The notes below the pieces were generated by a model. That model saw nothing but the letters and a program-made list of their open reading frames with translations, made no database searches and was not told the origin of the DNA. A DNA stretch of 64,000 nt, from positions 434,001 to 498,000 of the forward strand of contig NZ_SEWZ01000003.1 in assembly GCF_004307425.1 (NCBI RefSeq), written 5' to 3'. The DNA is from Aquirufa antheringensis. Lineage in GTDB: Bacteria > Bacteroidota > Bacteroidia > Cytophagales > Spirosomataceae. A program made the position numbers and the translations under genes. Each line of letters opens with the position of its first letter. The stretch's first letter is position 1. This document shows positions 1 to 8,500 of this stretch, one piece after another.

Positions 1-240
1 TTGTCCTTGTGAGGCAATTAACTTACCCGTAACGGCGATACAAGATCCCGTAGTCACTAATTTCAACGTTTCTTCTGAAACAGTTCCCTCGGATACCACC
101 GCTTGAATATTATGGATGGTCGACCCATCATTCATCGCAATAAACGCGACAGAAGAGGAAACTCTTTTCGTACGAACCCATCCTTTCACGACGATGCTTT
201 GCTGCGTGGGTGTTAAACCTAGTATTTCTTTGATTTGCAT
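1..240 (-). CDS. asnS: Asparaginyl-tRNA synthetase, N-terminal part (cut by window edge)
   Basis: The reverse complement from the ATG at 240 reads open to the window edge (80 codons). It starts MQIKEILGL and contains VKGWVRTKR and FIAMNDGSTIHNIQAVV, which fit the N-terminal OB-fold anticodon-binding domain of class II asparaginyl-tRNA synthetases. The enzyme charges tRNA-Asn in the cytoplasm. The GWVRTKR/NDGS combination separates it from AspRS and LysRS, which share the fold, but the catalytic domain lies outside the window. It is transcribed away from rpoN, with a 133-base gap between the two starts. A small hairpin (269-282, GCCTC/GAGGC) lies in that gap. Confidence 0.85.
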   Translation of the reverse strand, partial: MQIKEILGLTPTQQSIVVKGWVRTKRVSSSVAFIAMNDGSTIHNIQAVVSEGTVSEETLKLVTTGSCIAVTGKLIASQGQ

Positions 241-347
241 AAATGACTTGGGCATTATTAATAAAAAGGCCTCAATAGAGGCAATAACCCTCAAAAATAC
301 GGATAAAAAACCGATTTATTTTATTTATTTGTAATTAAAAATCGGCT

Positions 348-355
348 TATCTTTG
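348..355 (+). promoter_or_regulatory. Putative -7 element of the rpoN promoter (TATCTTTG)
   Basis: TATCTTTG matches the Bacteroidota primary-sigma -7 consensus TAnnTTTG and lies 18 bases before the rpoN ATG. A TTTG at 328-331 could be the -33 element, but its 16-base spacing is shorter than the usual 19-21, so only the -7 box is well supported. Confidence 0.5.
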
Positions 356-373
356 GTGTAGATTATTTAGACA

Positions 374-1801
374 ATGCAGGGATTATCTTTAAAACAGAAT
401 CAACAACAGAACCTCTCGCCGCAACAGATACAGTATATCAAGTTGTTGCAGATTCCTACCGCAGAATTAGCGGCTAGGATTGAGGAGGAATTAGAGGATA
501 ATCCGGCCTTAGAAGAGGGCTTAGATCATAATGAGGAGCAAGAACCACGTGAAACACTGGATGATCTGGAGCGCGAGGAGATGGAAGTGGGTGATTACCT
601 GCAAGATGACTATGCTGGTTATAAGATGGCCGGGGATTCCTATGATCCCAATGAGGAGACGCGCGAACGCCCTTTGGCCACTGAATCTAGCACCCAGGAA
701 TATTTATTAAACCAAATCCGTTACGTCGTTCGTTCCGAGCGAGAAGAAATTCTTGCCCAGCAAATCATCGGTTCTCTAGAAGAGGACGGTTATTTGCGCC
801 GAAACATTGAAAGCATTGTGAACGACCTTGCCTTCACCCAAGGCTTTGAAACGGATTACGACGAAGTGGAGCAGGTATTGTTCAAAGTGCAGTCCTTAGA
901 TCCGGCCGGAATCGCCGCTCGTTCCTTGCAAGAATGCCTTTCCTTGCAATTACACCGCAAAGAGTCAGACGCGCCGGCTCATCTAATCGCTATACGTTTA
1001 GTGGATGATTTTTTTGAAGAGTTTTCCAAAAAGCACTTCAGCATTTTATTGGCCAAACTAGCCATCACAGAAGAGGAGCTCAAAAAGGCGATGCAAGTCA
1101 TCACTCATTTGAATCCCAAACCAGGTGGTGGCGATGACGCGTCCATCGCCCCTTACTTACAGCCGGATTTCATCATCACGAATCAAAACGGCAAGATTGA
1201 GATCAAAATCAACGGCAAAAACGCCCCCGAACTTCGGGTTTCCCGCGCTTTCCAAGAGATGTTGCAGACCTACGACAAAGGCGACAAACATCAAAAGGAT
1301 ATCAAAGAGGCTGTTACGTTTATCAAGCATAAATTAGACTCCGCTTCTTGGTTTATTTCTGCCATTCAGCAACGCCAAGGCACCTTGATGAAAACCATGG
1401 AGAGTATCGTAGCGAAGCAATATGATTTCTTTTTAACGGGAGATGAATCCGTTTTAAAGCCAATGAAAATGAAGGAAATCGCCGCGATGATCGAAATGGA
1501 TATTTCCACGGTCTCTCGAGTGGTCTCGGCGAAGTCGGTGCAAGCAGATTTTGGCATCTATCCGCTAAAATACTTCTTCTCTGAAGGTATCACCCACGAA
1601 TCTGGCGAGGATTTCTCTACCCGGGAAGTGAAGAACATCTTACGCGAGATCATCGAACAAGAACCTAGCTCAGAACCGCATTCAGATGAGGATTTAGAGC
1701 AATTATTACTCGAACGCGGTTTCGTCGTGAAGCGCAGAACCGTGGCTAAATACCGCGATCAGCTGGGGATACCGGTGGCGAGGTTGCGGAAACACCTTTA
1801 A
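374..1801 (+). CDS. rpoN: RNA polymerase sigma-54 factor
   Basis: A 475-residue protein of normal RpoN length. The glutamine-rich region I (about residues 1-50, LSLKQNQQQNLSPQQIQYIK) is the part that contacts enhancer-binding proteins. An acidic linker follows at about 55-105, then the core-binding region (about 110-300), a helix-turn-helix (about 370-395, MKEIAAMIEMDISTVSRVVS) and the C-terminal RpoN box (RRTVAKYRDQLGIP) that reads the -24 element. It directs RNA polymerase to -24/-12 promoters and needs AAA+ activators, none of which lies in this window. It is divergent from asnS. Its stop codon touches a heptamer repeat array. Confidence 0.97.
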   Translation: MQGLSLKQNQQQNLSPQQIQYIKLLQIPTAELAARIEEELEDNPALEEGLDHNEEQEPRETLDDLEREEMEVGDYLQDDYAGYKMAGDSYDPNEETRERPLATESSTQEYLLNQIRYVVRSEREEILAQQIIGSLEEDGYLRRNIESIVNDLAFTQGFETDYDEVEQVLFKVQSLDPAGIAARSLQECLSLQLHRKESDAPAHLIAIRLVDDFFEEFSKKHFSILLAKLAITEEELKKAMQVITHLNPKPGGGDDASIAPYLQPDFIITNQNGKIEIKINGKNAPELRVSRAFQEMLQTYDKGDKHQKDIKEAVTFIKHKLDSASWFISAIQQRQGTLMKTMESIVAKQYDFFLTGDESVLKPMKMKEIAAMIEMDISTVSRVVSAKSVQADFGIYPLKYFFSEGITHESGEDFSTREVKNILREIIEQEPSSEPHSDEDLEQLLLERGFVVKRRTVAKYRDQLGIPVARLRKHL

Positions 1802-1924
1802 AATGGTTAATGGTAAATGGTGAATGGTAAATGAATGGTAAGTGGTAAATGGTAAATGGTGAACGAATGCTAAGTGGTAAATGGTGAATGGTGAACGAAT
1901 GCTAAGTGGTAAATGGTGAGTGAG
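1801..1924. repeat. Degenerate heptamer array (AAATGGT/GAATGGT type), left arm
   Basis: Starting at the last base of the rpoN stop codon, the sequence is almost entirely 7-base units of the form (A/G)A(A/G)TG(G/C)T. Four-base slips at 829-832, 861-864 and 893-896 create a higher-order repeat: the segments beginning at 833, 865 and 897 recur every 32 bases (four heptamers plus four bases). The complementary units occur on the far side of the next gene (2367-2441) in inverted orientation. Confidence 0.85.
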
Positions 1925-1992
1925 GGGCGGTTTTTTTATCATTTTGTTGATATGAATTGGACCTTAATTTCTCTATTTTTCGTCCAAAAAAA

Positions 1993-2355
1993 ATGGCCAC
2001 TAATCTTATTCAAACAAAATCGTTTGCCTACTCTCTACAAATTATAAACGTTTATAAAATCCTACAACTAGAAAGGGAATACGTCTTATCTAAACAACTA
2101 TTGAGGTGTTCAACCGCTGTGGGAGCCATGGTGATGGAGGCTAATCACGCAGAATCGAGAGCAGATTTTAAACACAAAATGAGTATCGCCCAAAAAGAAA
2201 TTAATGAATCAATCTATTGGCTAAAGCTATTAGGAGCAGCGAAATATCTTTCGGCAGAACAAATATTTCTACCATTGAAAGAGGCAAACGATATTTTGCA
2301 TATCATTACAAGAATTTTAATTACAGTAAAGCAAAACATGAAATTGAACACGTAA
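1993..2355 (+). CDS. Four helix bundle protein (23S rRNA intervening-sequence protein family)
   Basis: A 120-residue all-helical protein of the TIGR02436 four-helix-bundle family. Family hallmarks are LQLEREYVLSKQLLRCSTAV (about 25-45), VMEANHAESRADFKHKMSIA (about 47-67) and KEINESIYWLKLL (about 69-81). The family was named from ORFs inside 23S rRNA intervening sequences. It is structurally related to Avd, the accessory protein of diversity-generating retroelements, but most members stand alone with no known job. I chose the ATG at 1993 because family members begin just before the ..KSFAF.. segment and an A-rich stretch precedes it; an upstream ATG at 1957 would add 12 atypical residues. No 23S rRNA or reverse transcriptase gene is nearby. 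It is flanked by inverted heptamer arrays. Confidence 0.85.
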   Translation: MATNLIQTKSFAYSLQIINVYKILQLEREYVLSKQLLRCSTAVGAMVMEANHAESRADFKHKMSIAQKEINESIYWLKLLGAAKYLSAEQIFLPLKEANDILHIITRILITVKQNMKLNT

Positions 2356-2366
2356 TAGATTCTTTC

Positions 2367-2441
2367 ATTTACCATTCACCATTTTAATGCCATTCATTCA
2401 CCATTTACCATTCACCATTCACCATTTTAAGGCCATTCACC
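2367..2441. repeat. Degenerate heptamer array (ATTCACC/ATTTACC type), right arm
   Basis: Seven-base units ATT(C/T)ACC run from 2367 to 2441. They are interrupted twice by an 11-base unit ATTTTAAkGCC (2381-2391 and 2424-2434) and once by a four-base slip. The units are the reverse complement of those at 1801-1924, so the two arrays form inverted arms around the four-helix-bundle gene. The last unit ends directly before the ATG at 2442, so the ribosome-binding region of the hydratase gene lies inside the array. Confidence 0.85.
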
Positions 2442-3212
2442 ATGAAATTTTTAAAACTTCACCGCAACGGTCCCATCTGGACCTTGACTTTACACCGTCC
2501 TGAGGTTTATAATGCCTTAAATGCAGGTTTAATTCACGAAATTAGGGAAGTAGCCGAAGCCGCGCAAATTGATGACGAGGTGCGCGTTTTAGTGATCACG
2601 GGAGAGGGAAAAGCCTTTTGTTCTGGGGCAGACTTGAAGTCTGGTGTGAGTGATCCGAATCTGGGAAATGTGTTGCGATCCACCTACAACCCAATGATTA
2701 CTTCCTTGCGTGGTTTAAACAAACCCGTTATTGGTGCTATTAATGGGGTCGCAGCGGGTGCTGGCTGTAGTTTAGCCTTAGCCTGTGATTATATCATTGC
2801 GCACGAGGATGCGTATTTTTCTGAATTATTTGTCCAGATAGGTTTAGCCATGGATGCAGGCTCTACGGCCTTTTTAATGCAGTCTGTGGGTTATCACCGG
2901 GCTTTTGATTTAGCGACTACAGGAAGAAAGGTAGGAGCAAATGAAGCGAAAGAAATAGGTTTAGTCGCTGAAGTCGTTTCAGGGGCAAAGTGGGAAGGGA
3001 AGGTGCATGAGGTGGCTTTGGCCTTTTCGAAAAAAGCGACCTTAGCGATTTCGTTGATGAAACGTAGTTTACAACGCGCTTATAATCAGGATTTAGCAGC
3101 GACACTTGCCTCAGAAGCCGAAGAGCAAACGATTCTAGGACAAAGCGAAGATTTCGCGGAGGGGGTGATGGCTTTTATGCAGAAAAGGGCTCCTCACTTT
3201 AAAGGGAAATAA
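2442..3212 (+). CDS. Enoyl-CoA hydratase/isomerase family protein (PaaG-like)
   Basis: A 256-residue crotonase-fold protein. The oxyanion-hole segments are GKAFCSGADL (about 57-66) and GAAGAGCSLALACDY (about 101-118). After the second, FVQIGLAMDAGST carries an Asp where classical hydratases have a catalytic Glu. This fits the PaaG-type isomerases (1,2-epoxyphenylacetyl-CoA isomerase) and other ECH relatives better than the beta-oxidation hydratase. It would act on an acyl-CoA in the cytoplasm; the substrate cannot be read from the sequence. No other phenylacetate or beta-oxidation genes are adjacent. The start codon directly abuts the upstream heptamer array. Confidence 0.85.
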   Translation: MKFLKLHRNGPIWTLTLHRPEVYNALNAGLIHEIREVAEAAQIDDEVRVLVITGEGKAFCSGADLKSGVSDPNLGNVLRSTYNPMITSLRGLNKPVIGAINGVAAGAGCSLALACDYIIAHEDAYFSELFVQIGLAMDAGSTAFLMQSVGYHRAFDLATTGRKVGANEAKEIGLVAEVVSGAKWEGKVHEVALAFSKKATLAISLMKRSLQRAYNQDLAATLASEAEEQTILGQSEDFAEGVMAFMQKRAPHFKGK

Positions 3213-3236
3213 TTTTTAGAAAATTTTAGAGGATAG

Positions 3237-3268
3237 TTTTTCATTTTGCTAAAGAAATTCTACCTTTG
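3237..3268 (+). promoter_or_regulatory. Putative tRNA-Arg promoter (-33 TTTT, -7 TACCTTTG)
   Basis: TACCTTTG at 3261-3268 is a perfect TAnnTTTG -7 element 18 bases before the mature tRNA end. A T-rich stretch at 3237-3241, 19-20 bases upstream, is a plausible degenerate -33 element. Confidence 0.55.
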
Positions 3269-3286
3269 CAATCCCGAATGGGCAAT

Positions 3287-3360
3287 GGTTGCGTAGCTCA
3301 ATTGGATAGAGCATCTCACTACGGATGAGAAGGTTTGGGGTTCGAATCCCTACGCGACCA
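3287..3360 (+). tRNA. tRNA-Arg (anticodon ACG)
   Basis: A 74-base cloverleaf. The acceptor stem is GGTTGCG/CGCGACC with one G-U pair. The D arm is GCTC..GAGC. The anticodon stem TCTCA/TGAGA holds the loop CTACGGA, giving anticodon ACG, which is read as ICG for CGN arginine codons. The T arm contains GTTCGAATC. The discriminator is A3360 and no CCA is encoded, as is usual in Bacteroidota. Confidence 0.95.
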
Positions 3361-3369
3361 CGGAAATGA

Positions 3370-3400
3370 AAAGACCTACATAAATGTGTAGGTCTTTTTC
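3370..3400. terminator. Bidirectional intrinsic terminator after tRNA-Arg
   Basis: An 11-bp perfect stem AAAGACCTACA/TGTAGGTCTTT with a 6-base loop is followed by T's on the plus strand and flanked by A's that give T's on the minus strand. It lies between the convergent tRNA and AraC-type genes. Confidence 0.85.
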
Positions 3401-3416
3401 GTTTTAAAAAGTAGCG

Positions 3417-4535
3417 CTAAATTTTGTTCGTGTGTAATACCACGTATTCCGTTACTGACATTCCCATGAACTTTTTGAAATTCTTTGAAAAGGTAAATCT
3501 TGACTTAAATAAACAGTGGTCTCCTAAATGTGCAATCGTATAATTGTTCAAAAATTCTGAATTAATTAAGGAGATAGCATATTTAACTTTTATCAGATTT
3601 ATATAATCGTTTACGGAATAAAGGCAGTAATATTTGAACAAGATAGCGATATGACTTTTAGGGATTTTTAACTCTTTTGCTATCGTTTCGACTGTTAAAT
3701 TTTTTGTTTTTAAAACGTCCGGCGTATCCTGCAGTTGTTGAATTTTTAGCAATGTCGCGTCTATTGAAGGTAGCATTTGAGCATGAAGTACCTTGTCTTT
3801 TTCCTGAATTTTGACCGTGGGTTTAACACTCCAAATCAAAAAGTCTTGTGTTTGACTTACCGAAATTTGTTTAATCAAGTTGTTTTCTCCAAAAACGATC
3901 ACCGGATTTTGTAGCAGATACAAAAGGGCAACTAGCCAGAGAAAGGAAGAGTAGCCATAAAAATCCACTAAAGTTATTTTTACAGTAGTTGCACTAAACA
4001 AAAAATAATTCGACGATACAACTAACATGAAGGAGATAATCGTCATGATGGTAGCCCAATTTCTGACAGCTTTATTCGTTTTCATTTCCAGCATATTTCG
4101 GGTTCTTTTTCTGAATAATCCCCTCATAAGCCCTAGGATACCTAGAAAATAGGCACTTGAAAAAAATAAAAACACGATGTAGCTTACCGAATACTGTTTA
4201 AAAAACAAATCAAAAAATAAGAAGAGTGAAGGGGCAATAAAATGGATGACTTCTTTTTTTACTTCTACTTTATTTAAAATTAGCCTTCTGAAAAACAGGT
4301 AATAAACTGGAATAATAAATAGTCCAATGATGGGTCTGATTTTTAAAGGGCTGTAGGTTAAATAGGTTAGTTCTAATGCTTCGAAAGCATGAATAAAACG
4401 TTGTGCACCTACGATAAATAAGATAATGATTAGGTAAATGTTTTTCTGCTGATTAAATCGGACATTCGCTAGCATGAGGAGTACTAGCAAAAGACACAAG
4501 AACCCAACAAGTAAAGATGTTATGTGTAAAAACAT
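3417..4535 (-). CDS. Membrane-anchored AraC-family transcriptional regulator
   Basis: A 372-residue protein with two parts. Residues 1-220 hold about six or seven hydrophobic helices (the first is LLVGFLCLLLVLLMLANV). Residues about 260-372 form an AraC/HTH_18 DNA-binding domain: TVETIAKELKIPKSHIAILF is the first HTH and YTIAHLGDHCLFKSRFTFSK followed by FKKFMGMSVTEY is the second HTH and its signature end. Such 7TM-AraC regulators are common in Bacteroidota and are thought to sense envelope or extracellular cues; the ligand here is unknown. The gene is divergent from the secreted-protein cluster starting at 4646, which makes that cluster a candidate target. A TATATTTG -7 element ends only four bases before the ATG, so the mRNA may be leaderless. 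Confidence 0.85.
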   Translation of the reverse strand: MFLHITSLLVGFLCLLLVLLMLANVRFNQQKNIYLIIILFIVGAQRFIHAFEALELTYLTYSPLKIRPIIGLFIIPVYYLFFRRLILNKVEVKKEVIHFIAPSLFLFFDLFFKQYSVSYIVFLFFSSAYFLGILGLMRGLFRKRTRNMLEMKTNKAVRNWATIMTIISFMLVVSSNYFLFSATTVKITLVDFYGYSSFLWLVALLYLLQNPVIVFGENNLIKQISVSQTQDFLIWSVKPTVKIQEKDKVLHAQMLPSIDATLLKIQQLQDTPDVLKTKNLTVETIAKELKIPKSHIAILFKYYCLYSVNDYINLIKVKYAISLINSEFLNNYTIAHLGDHCLFKSRFTFSKNFKKFMGMSVTEYVVLHTNKI

Positions 4536-4560
4536 GTGTCAAATATACACAATGTGACAC
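4536..4560 (-). promoter_or_regulatory. Promoter and operator-like palindrome of the AraC-type gene
   Basis: GTGTCA (4536-4541) and TGACAC (4555-4560) form an inverted repeat enclosing the minus-strand -7 element TATATTTG (4547-4540). The palindrome touches the start codon at 4535. The overlap of symmetric site, -7 box and start codon suggests repression or autoregulation; this is inferred from position only. Confidence 0.4.
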
Positions 4561-4610
4561 GATAATTGATTCCCGGTTTGTAGGGTATTTCATCCTCTTT
4601 TAAAAGTTTT

Positions 4611-4645
4611 GAATTTGTAGTGGATCTCAATTTAAACTACAATTC
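4611..4645 (+). promoter_or_regulatory. Inverted repeat directly before the collar-domain gene
   Basis: GAATTTGTAGT (4611-4621) and ACTACAATTC (4636-4645) pair with one bulged base around a 14-base loop, ending directly before the ATG at 4646. It could be a 5'-UTR hairpin hiding the ribosome-binding region or a dimeric protein site. It lies in the divergent region shared with the AraC-type gene. Confidence 0.4.
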
Positions 4646-5539
4646 ATGAAAAAATCCCTTTCCCTCTTTTTGGTCTTATTGTGCTTTTTAAGCACCCATT
4701 TTCTGAATGCTCAAACGAGTGTCACATCCTCTGGAATGTCCATTCAAGGAATCGCTAGAGATGTCAATAATGAGGCTTTAGCGAATTTTGATCAGTTGAA
4801 TTTAAAGTTTGAAGTATACTATTTACTGGGATCTTCTACGACACCTACCGTTTTTATAACGGCGATAGCTACGGTCAAAACGGATAATTTTGGCGTTTTC
4901 TCCTACGTTTTAGATATCGATCAAAATCAATATAACCTAATTAGCAACAACGCATCGTATTTGAAAGTGAGTGCTAGTAATGTTGTTTTCTCCGATGAAA
5001 AATTAAGAAGCGTTCCCTATGCCGTATTCGCGCAAAACGGCGTTCCCACGGGCTCAATCATGCCATTTATTGGCACAAATGCCCCGTCTGGTTGGTTGTT
5101 GTGTGATGGATCTGCGATTCCGAGCGGATCTTATTATGATAATTTAAAGGCCTTAGCTGGTGCCAATACGCCTAATTTGAAAGGCTTGTTTTTACGTGGA
5201 GCAGGTGGTCAAACTGCCTATCCAGGTAAAGAGGGGCCTGCTTTGAAAGTAGTTCAACAAGATGATGTGAAAGCGCATTCTCATGCTATTGCCTTGACAT
5301 CGAGCAGTAATGGAGCTCACAATCATACAGTCGATTTTGGAAATGATGATTTTAATAGTAATGGTGGTAGTAATTCGAATGGATTGGTTAGAGATACGAC
5401 GGGGCCTAACAATAGATCTTTAATTACAAACACGGCTGCTAGTCATGCCCACAGTGTGAATGGGGTATCTGCAACTAATGGAGATGCATTGGAAACTCGC
5501 CCTATCAACTTTGGGGTAAACTATATTATCAAAATATAA
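4646..5539 (+). CDS. Secreted protein with phage tail-collar-like domain
   Basis: A 297-residue protein with a Sec signal peptide (MKKSLSLFLVLLCFLSTHFLNAQ). Residues about 30-130 form a beta-rich domain seen at the start of many secreted Bacteroidota proteins (SIQGIARDVNNEAL ... LRSVPYAVFAQ). Residues about 133-297 match tail-fibre/collar proteins: GSIMPFIGTNAPSGWLLCDG, LKGLFLRGAGG, a His-rich stretch with HSHAI and AHNHTVDFG, and the ending ETRPINFGVNYIIKI. In phages this domain trimerises and binds receptors or metals. No phage genes surround it, so a surface-adhesion role is more likely. It lies 47 bases before the giant T9SS protein and is probably co-transcribed with it. Confidence 0.8.
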   Translation: MKKSLSLFLVLLCFLSTHFLNAQTSVTSSGMSIQGIARDVNNEALANFDQLNLKFEVYYLLGSSTTPTVFITAIATVKTDNFGVFSYVLDIDQNQYNLISNNASYLKVSASNVVFSDEKLRSVPYAVFAQNGVPTGSIMPFIGTNAPSGWLLCDGSAIPSGSYYDNLKALAGANTPNLKGLFLRGAGGQTAYPGKEGPALKVVQQDDVKAHSHAIALTSSSNGAHNHTVDFGNDDFNSNGGSNSNGLVRDTTGPNNRSLITNTAASHAHSVNGVSATNGDALETRPINFGVNYIIKI

Positions 5540-5586
5540 TTTTTCTTTTTGATCCGCTTCCATTTATTCTACCTAATAATAACCTG

Positions 5587-8500
5587 ATGAAGTTTTATCT
5601 TTCGCTCCTTCTTTTACTAGTCAGTATTCCTCTTCTGGTTGCCCAAGAGAGATCGACTATAAAAACGTTTATAGGTGCGACTGCGTCTAGAAAGGATAAT
5701 ATAACGGTCCCTATTTCGAAAGTAGTGAATGGGCGAGATTCCACTTATTACATTAAGAGTGTCGCTTTACTGTCTGGTATGCCTTATGTAGGCTTAACAA
5801 AAGGAGCTAATTCCGCTTTGCCATCCACCCAAAATTATGTGAAGGATTTAGGTTTTCCCTGGGGCGTGCGGTATCGGTATACTACGTTTTCTGAAGATGC
5901 ATTTAGTGTGTCTAAGGGATATTTTAGTGATCGTATTGAAATCAATTGGGACATCAAGAAAAATCAAGAAAGAATTATCAATATTACGGTTTACCGGACA
6001 GAGGATGTAACGAATGAAAACCCAGATTGGGGTAGACCCTTAAAAACCTTAGCAGGTGATGTAGGGACATTTTCTGATATGAATGTGGAGGGGGGCAAGT
6101 TATACCGGTATAAGATTTTTGCCAAAGGGGTTGAGGTAGAAGGTTTGGAAATTATCTATTCTAATTTCATAACGGGTATTGGATACCGTAATCCTACGGG
6201 AGTTATTACCGGAAATATCGCTTATGCAGGTGGTAACCCTGTAAAAGATGTGCTAGTATCTGCTACGCCTACGGGTAGTAATACCTTGTATGGTAGTTCC
6301 TTAAAAGTGCCATCAAACAGTTATATTTCTATACCCAATTTATACCGTGGATTACAAGATTCTGTTACACTTCAAGCTTGGATAAAGCCCACCGCTTCCT
6401 TTGCTGGTGATGAGTTAAAGCTGTTTGAATTATACATGGATAATGGAGATGTCTATCCTACTAAATTGAGAATTGTTAACGATGTCCTCTATGTAGATGC
6501 CTTTCATACGAACCTAAGTATAAGTCATTATATTCCAAGTGGTGAAATTGACAATAAAGGGGATGATAGGTTAATCCCCATCAGTTCTCTACTTTCCTCT
6601 TTTACGCAGATCAGCTTTGTTATTCGGGATAATAAAATACCGGAAGTCTATATTAATGGACGTTTAATTAATGCGGCCTATGTGGCTAAAATGAATGCAA
6701 TTTTAGATTTGAACTCGGCCACGGCTTCAGTTAATGTCGCTTATTCGAATAATAATTATGCAGACAAATTCACGTATGTCTTGGGTAGACCTACTTGGAC
6801 CAGTGTTAAAATAGGGGGTGGTAAAGAGGCTTATTTTGATGAATTGCGAATCTGGGAAACGGCTTTAACACCCGCCCAAATTCAGCGCGATTTTCGTCGC
6901 TATTTGAAAGGAAATGAGGCTCATTTTAATACCTACATCCGAGCAAATGAAAGATCAGGGGATTATGCCTATGACTTAGCTCAAACCGGACTGATTTTTC
7001 ATGGGAATAATGCTAAATTAAGTCATTCCCCGGTTGCTCCTTCTTGGGCGAATAGTGAGGATCAAATCACGAATATTCCATCCAGTACGCAACTGGGAGT
7101 TTTAGGGGTGACAGACGAATTTGGTAATTATGTGATTTCTTCAGTACCCTACAGTGGTCTGGGCGACACTTATACCATTGTTCCTACTTTAGGGAGGCAT
7201 GAATTTAATCCTAAACAAGAGTTGTCATTTTTAGGTTCTGGGTCTACCGTAGTGAATAATGTCGATTTTATTGATCAATCTTCCTTTACCTTTAAAGGAC
7301 AAGTGGTGTACGATAGTCGCGGGGTTTTTCCGTCTACTTTAGATGCCGCAATTACCGGAGATATTAAAGACGATGAAGCCTATAATGCCTATGTAAAAGG
7401 CAATTTGACCTATCAAAAAGGAGAATATTGGGCAGTGAAAAATTCGGGGGGTACTATTCAAGAACTTCATAGGTATGCAAAAATTCCTGTGCCTGGAGCC
7501 TATGTTAATATCGACAATACACCGGCAATCGATGCGAATAATGTTCCTATTCAAACGGATATTAATGGACAATTTACAATTGAAGTTCCCATCGGAAAGC
7601 ATGCAATTAGTGTGGTAAAAAGTGGTCATACCTTTGACCTAGAAGGCCGGTATCCGGCCAGGACAAGATCAGTCGTGAATCAAGATACGACCTATATCAA
7701 TACCTATCAGGATTTTTTCGAGGATAGGGATGAGCCTATCACTTTTATCGATACGACTAAAGTGACCGTTGTGGGTCGAGTAGTAGGTGGATTAAAGCAA
7801 GCGGGAATGCCGCTTGGTTTTGGGGAGAATGGAAGAAAAATACATGATTACACGGATGAAAATCAAGTTTCTCAATCTGAAGTGTACACTTCCTTCAATA
7901 ATATTGGTAGAGCGAGTATTAAGTTAGGTCATCTCCCAGCTGGAGCCACAAGTGTTACGCGAGACTATCAAACTACTTTTTTTACCAATAGCGAAACGGG
8001 TGAATTTAGGGTTAAATTGTTACCCTTGAGTTACCAGCTCTCAAAAGATGATCTAACATTTTTAAGTGGTAGAAGTCCTAATAATGCCTTACTGCTTAGT
8101 CAAGATAGGACATTGAATTATACCACCATTAAACCACTACAATACCCTACCTATACCGCTAAAGACACCAGTATTACAGGCGAGCCCTACCATGAAGTGT
8201 TAAAATTTACTCATATAGCCACGCCTATACACAATGTCATTAGTCAGACTGCCGACTCTGAAATTAAAGTAGGTTCGACTACCTATACACTTCAGCCATT
8301 AGTCCCTTATTCGGCTTCAATAGTGCCCATTTACACACAATTCGCTGATTATTCCATTCGGATTCAAGGGCTTGAAAATTACTATAACTATGATCAGAGT
8401 GTAGCAAATCCTCAGGTAAGTTCTGTTCCTGTGGAGGGTGGAAGTATAGTCGCTACGAATAATTTGGCATTAGCTAATAGTGAACGATTTGAAGTTTTGG

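Noticed and set aside
4646-5539. Tail-collar domain as sign of a prophage
   Set aside because: No capsid, portal, terminase, tail-tube, lysis or integrase gene is nearby, and the protein has a Sec signal peptide and a Bacteroidota secreted-protein N-domain.
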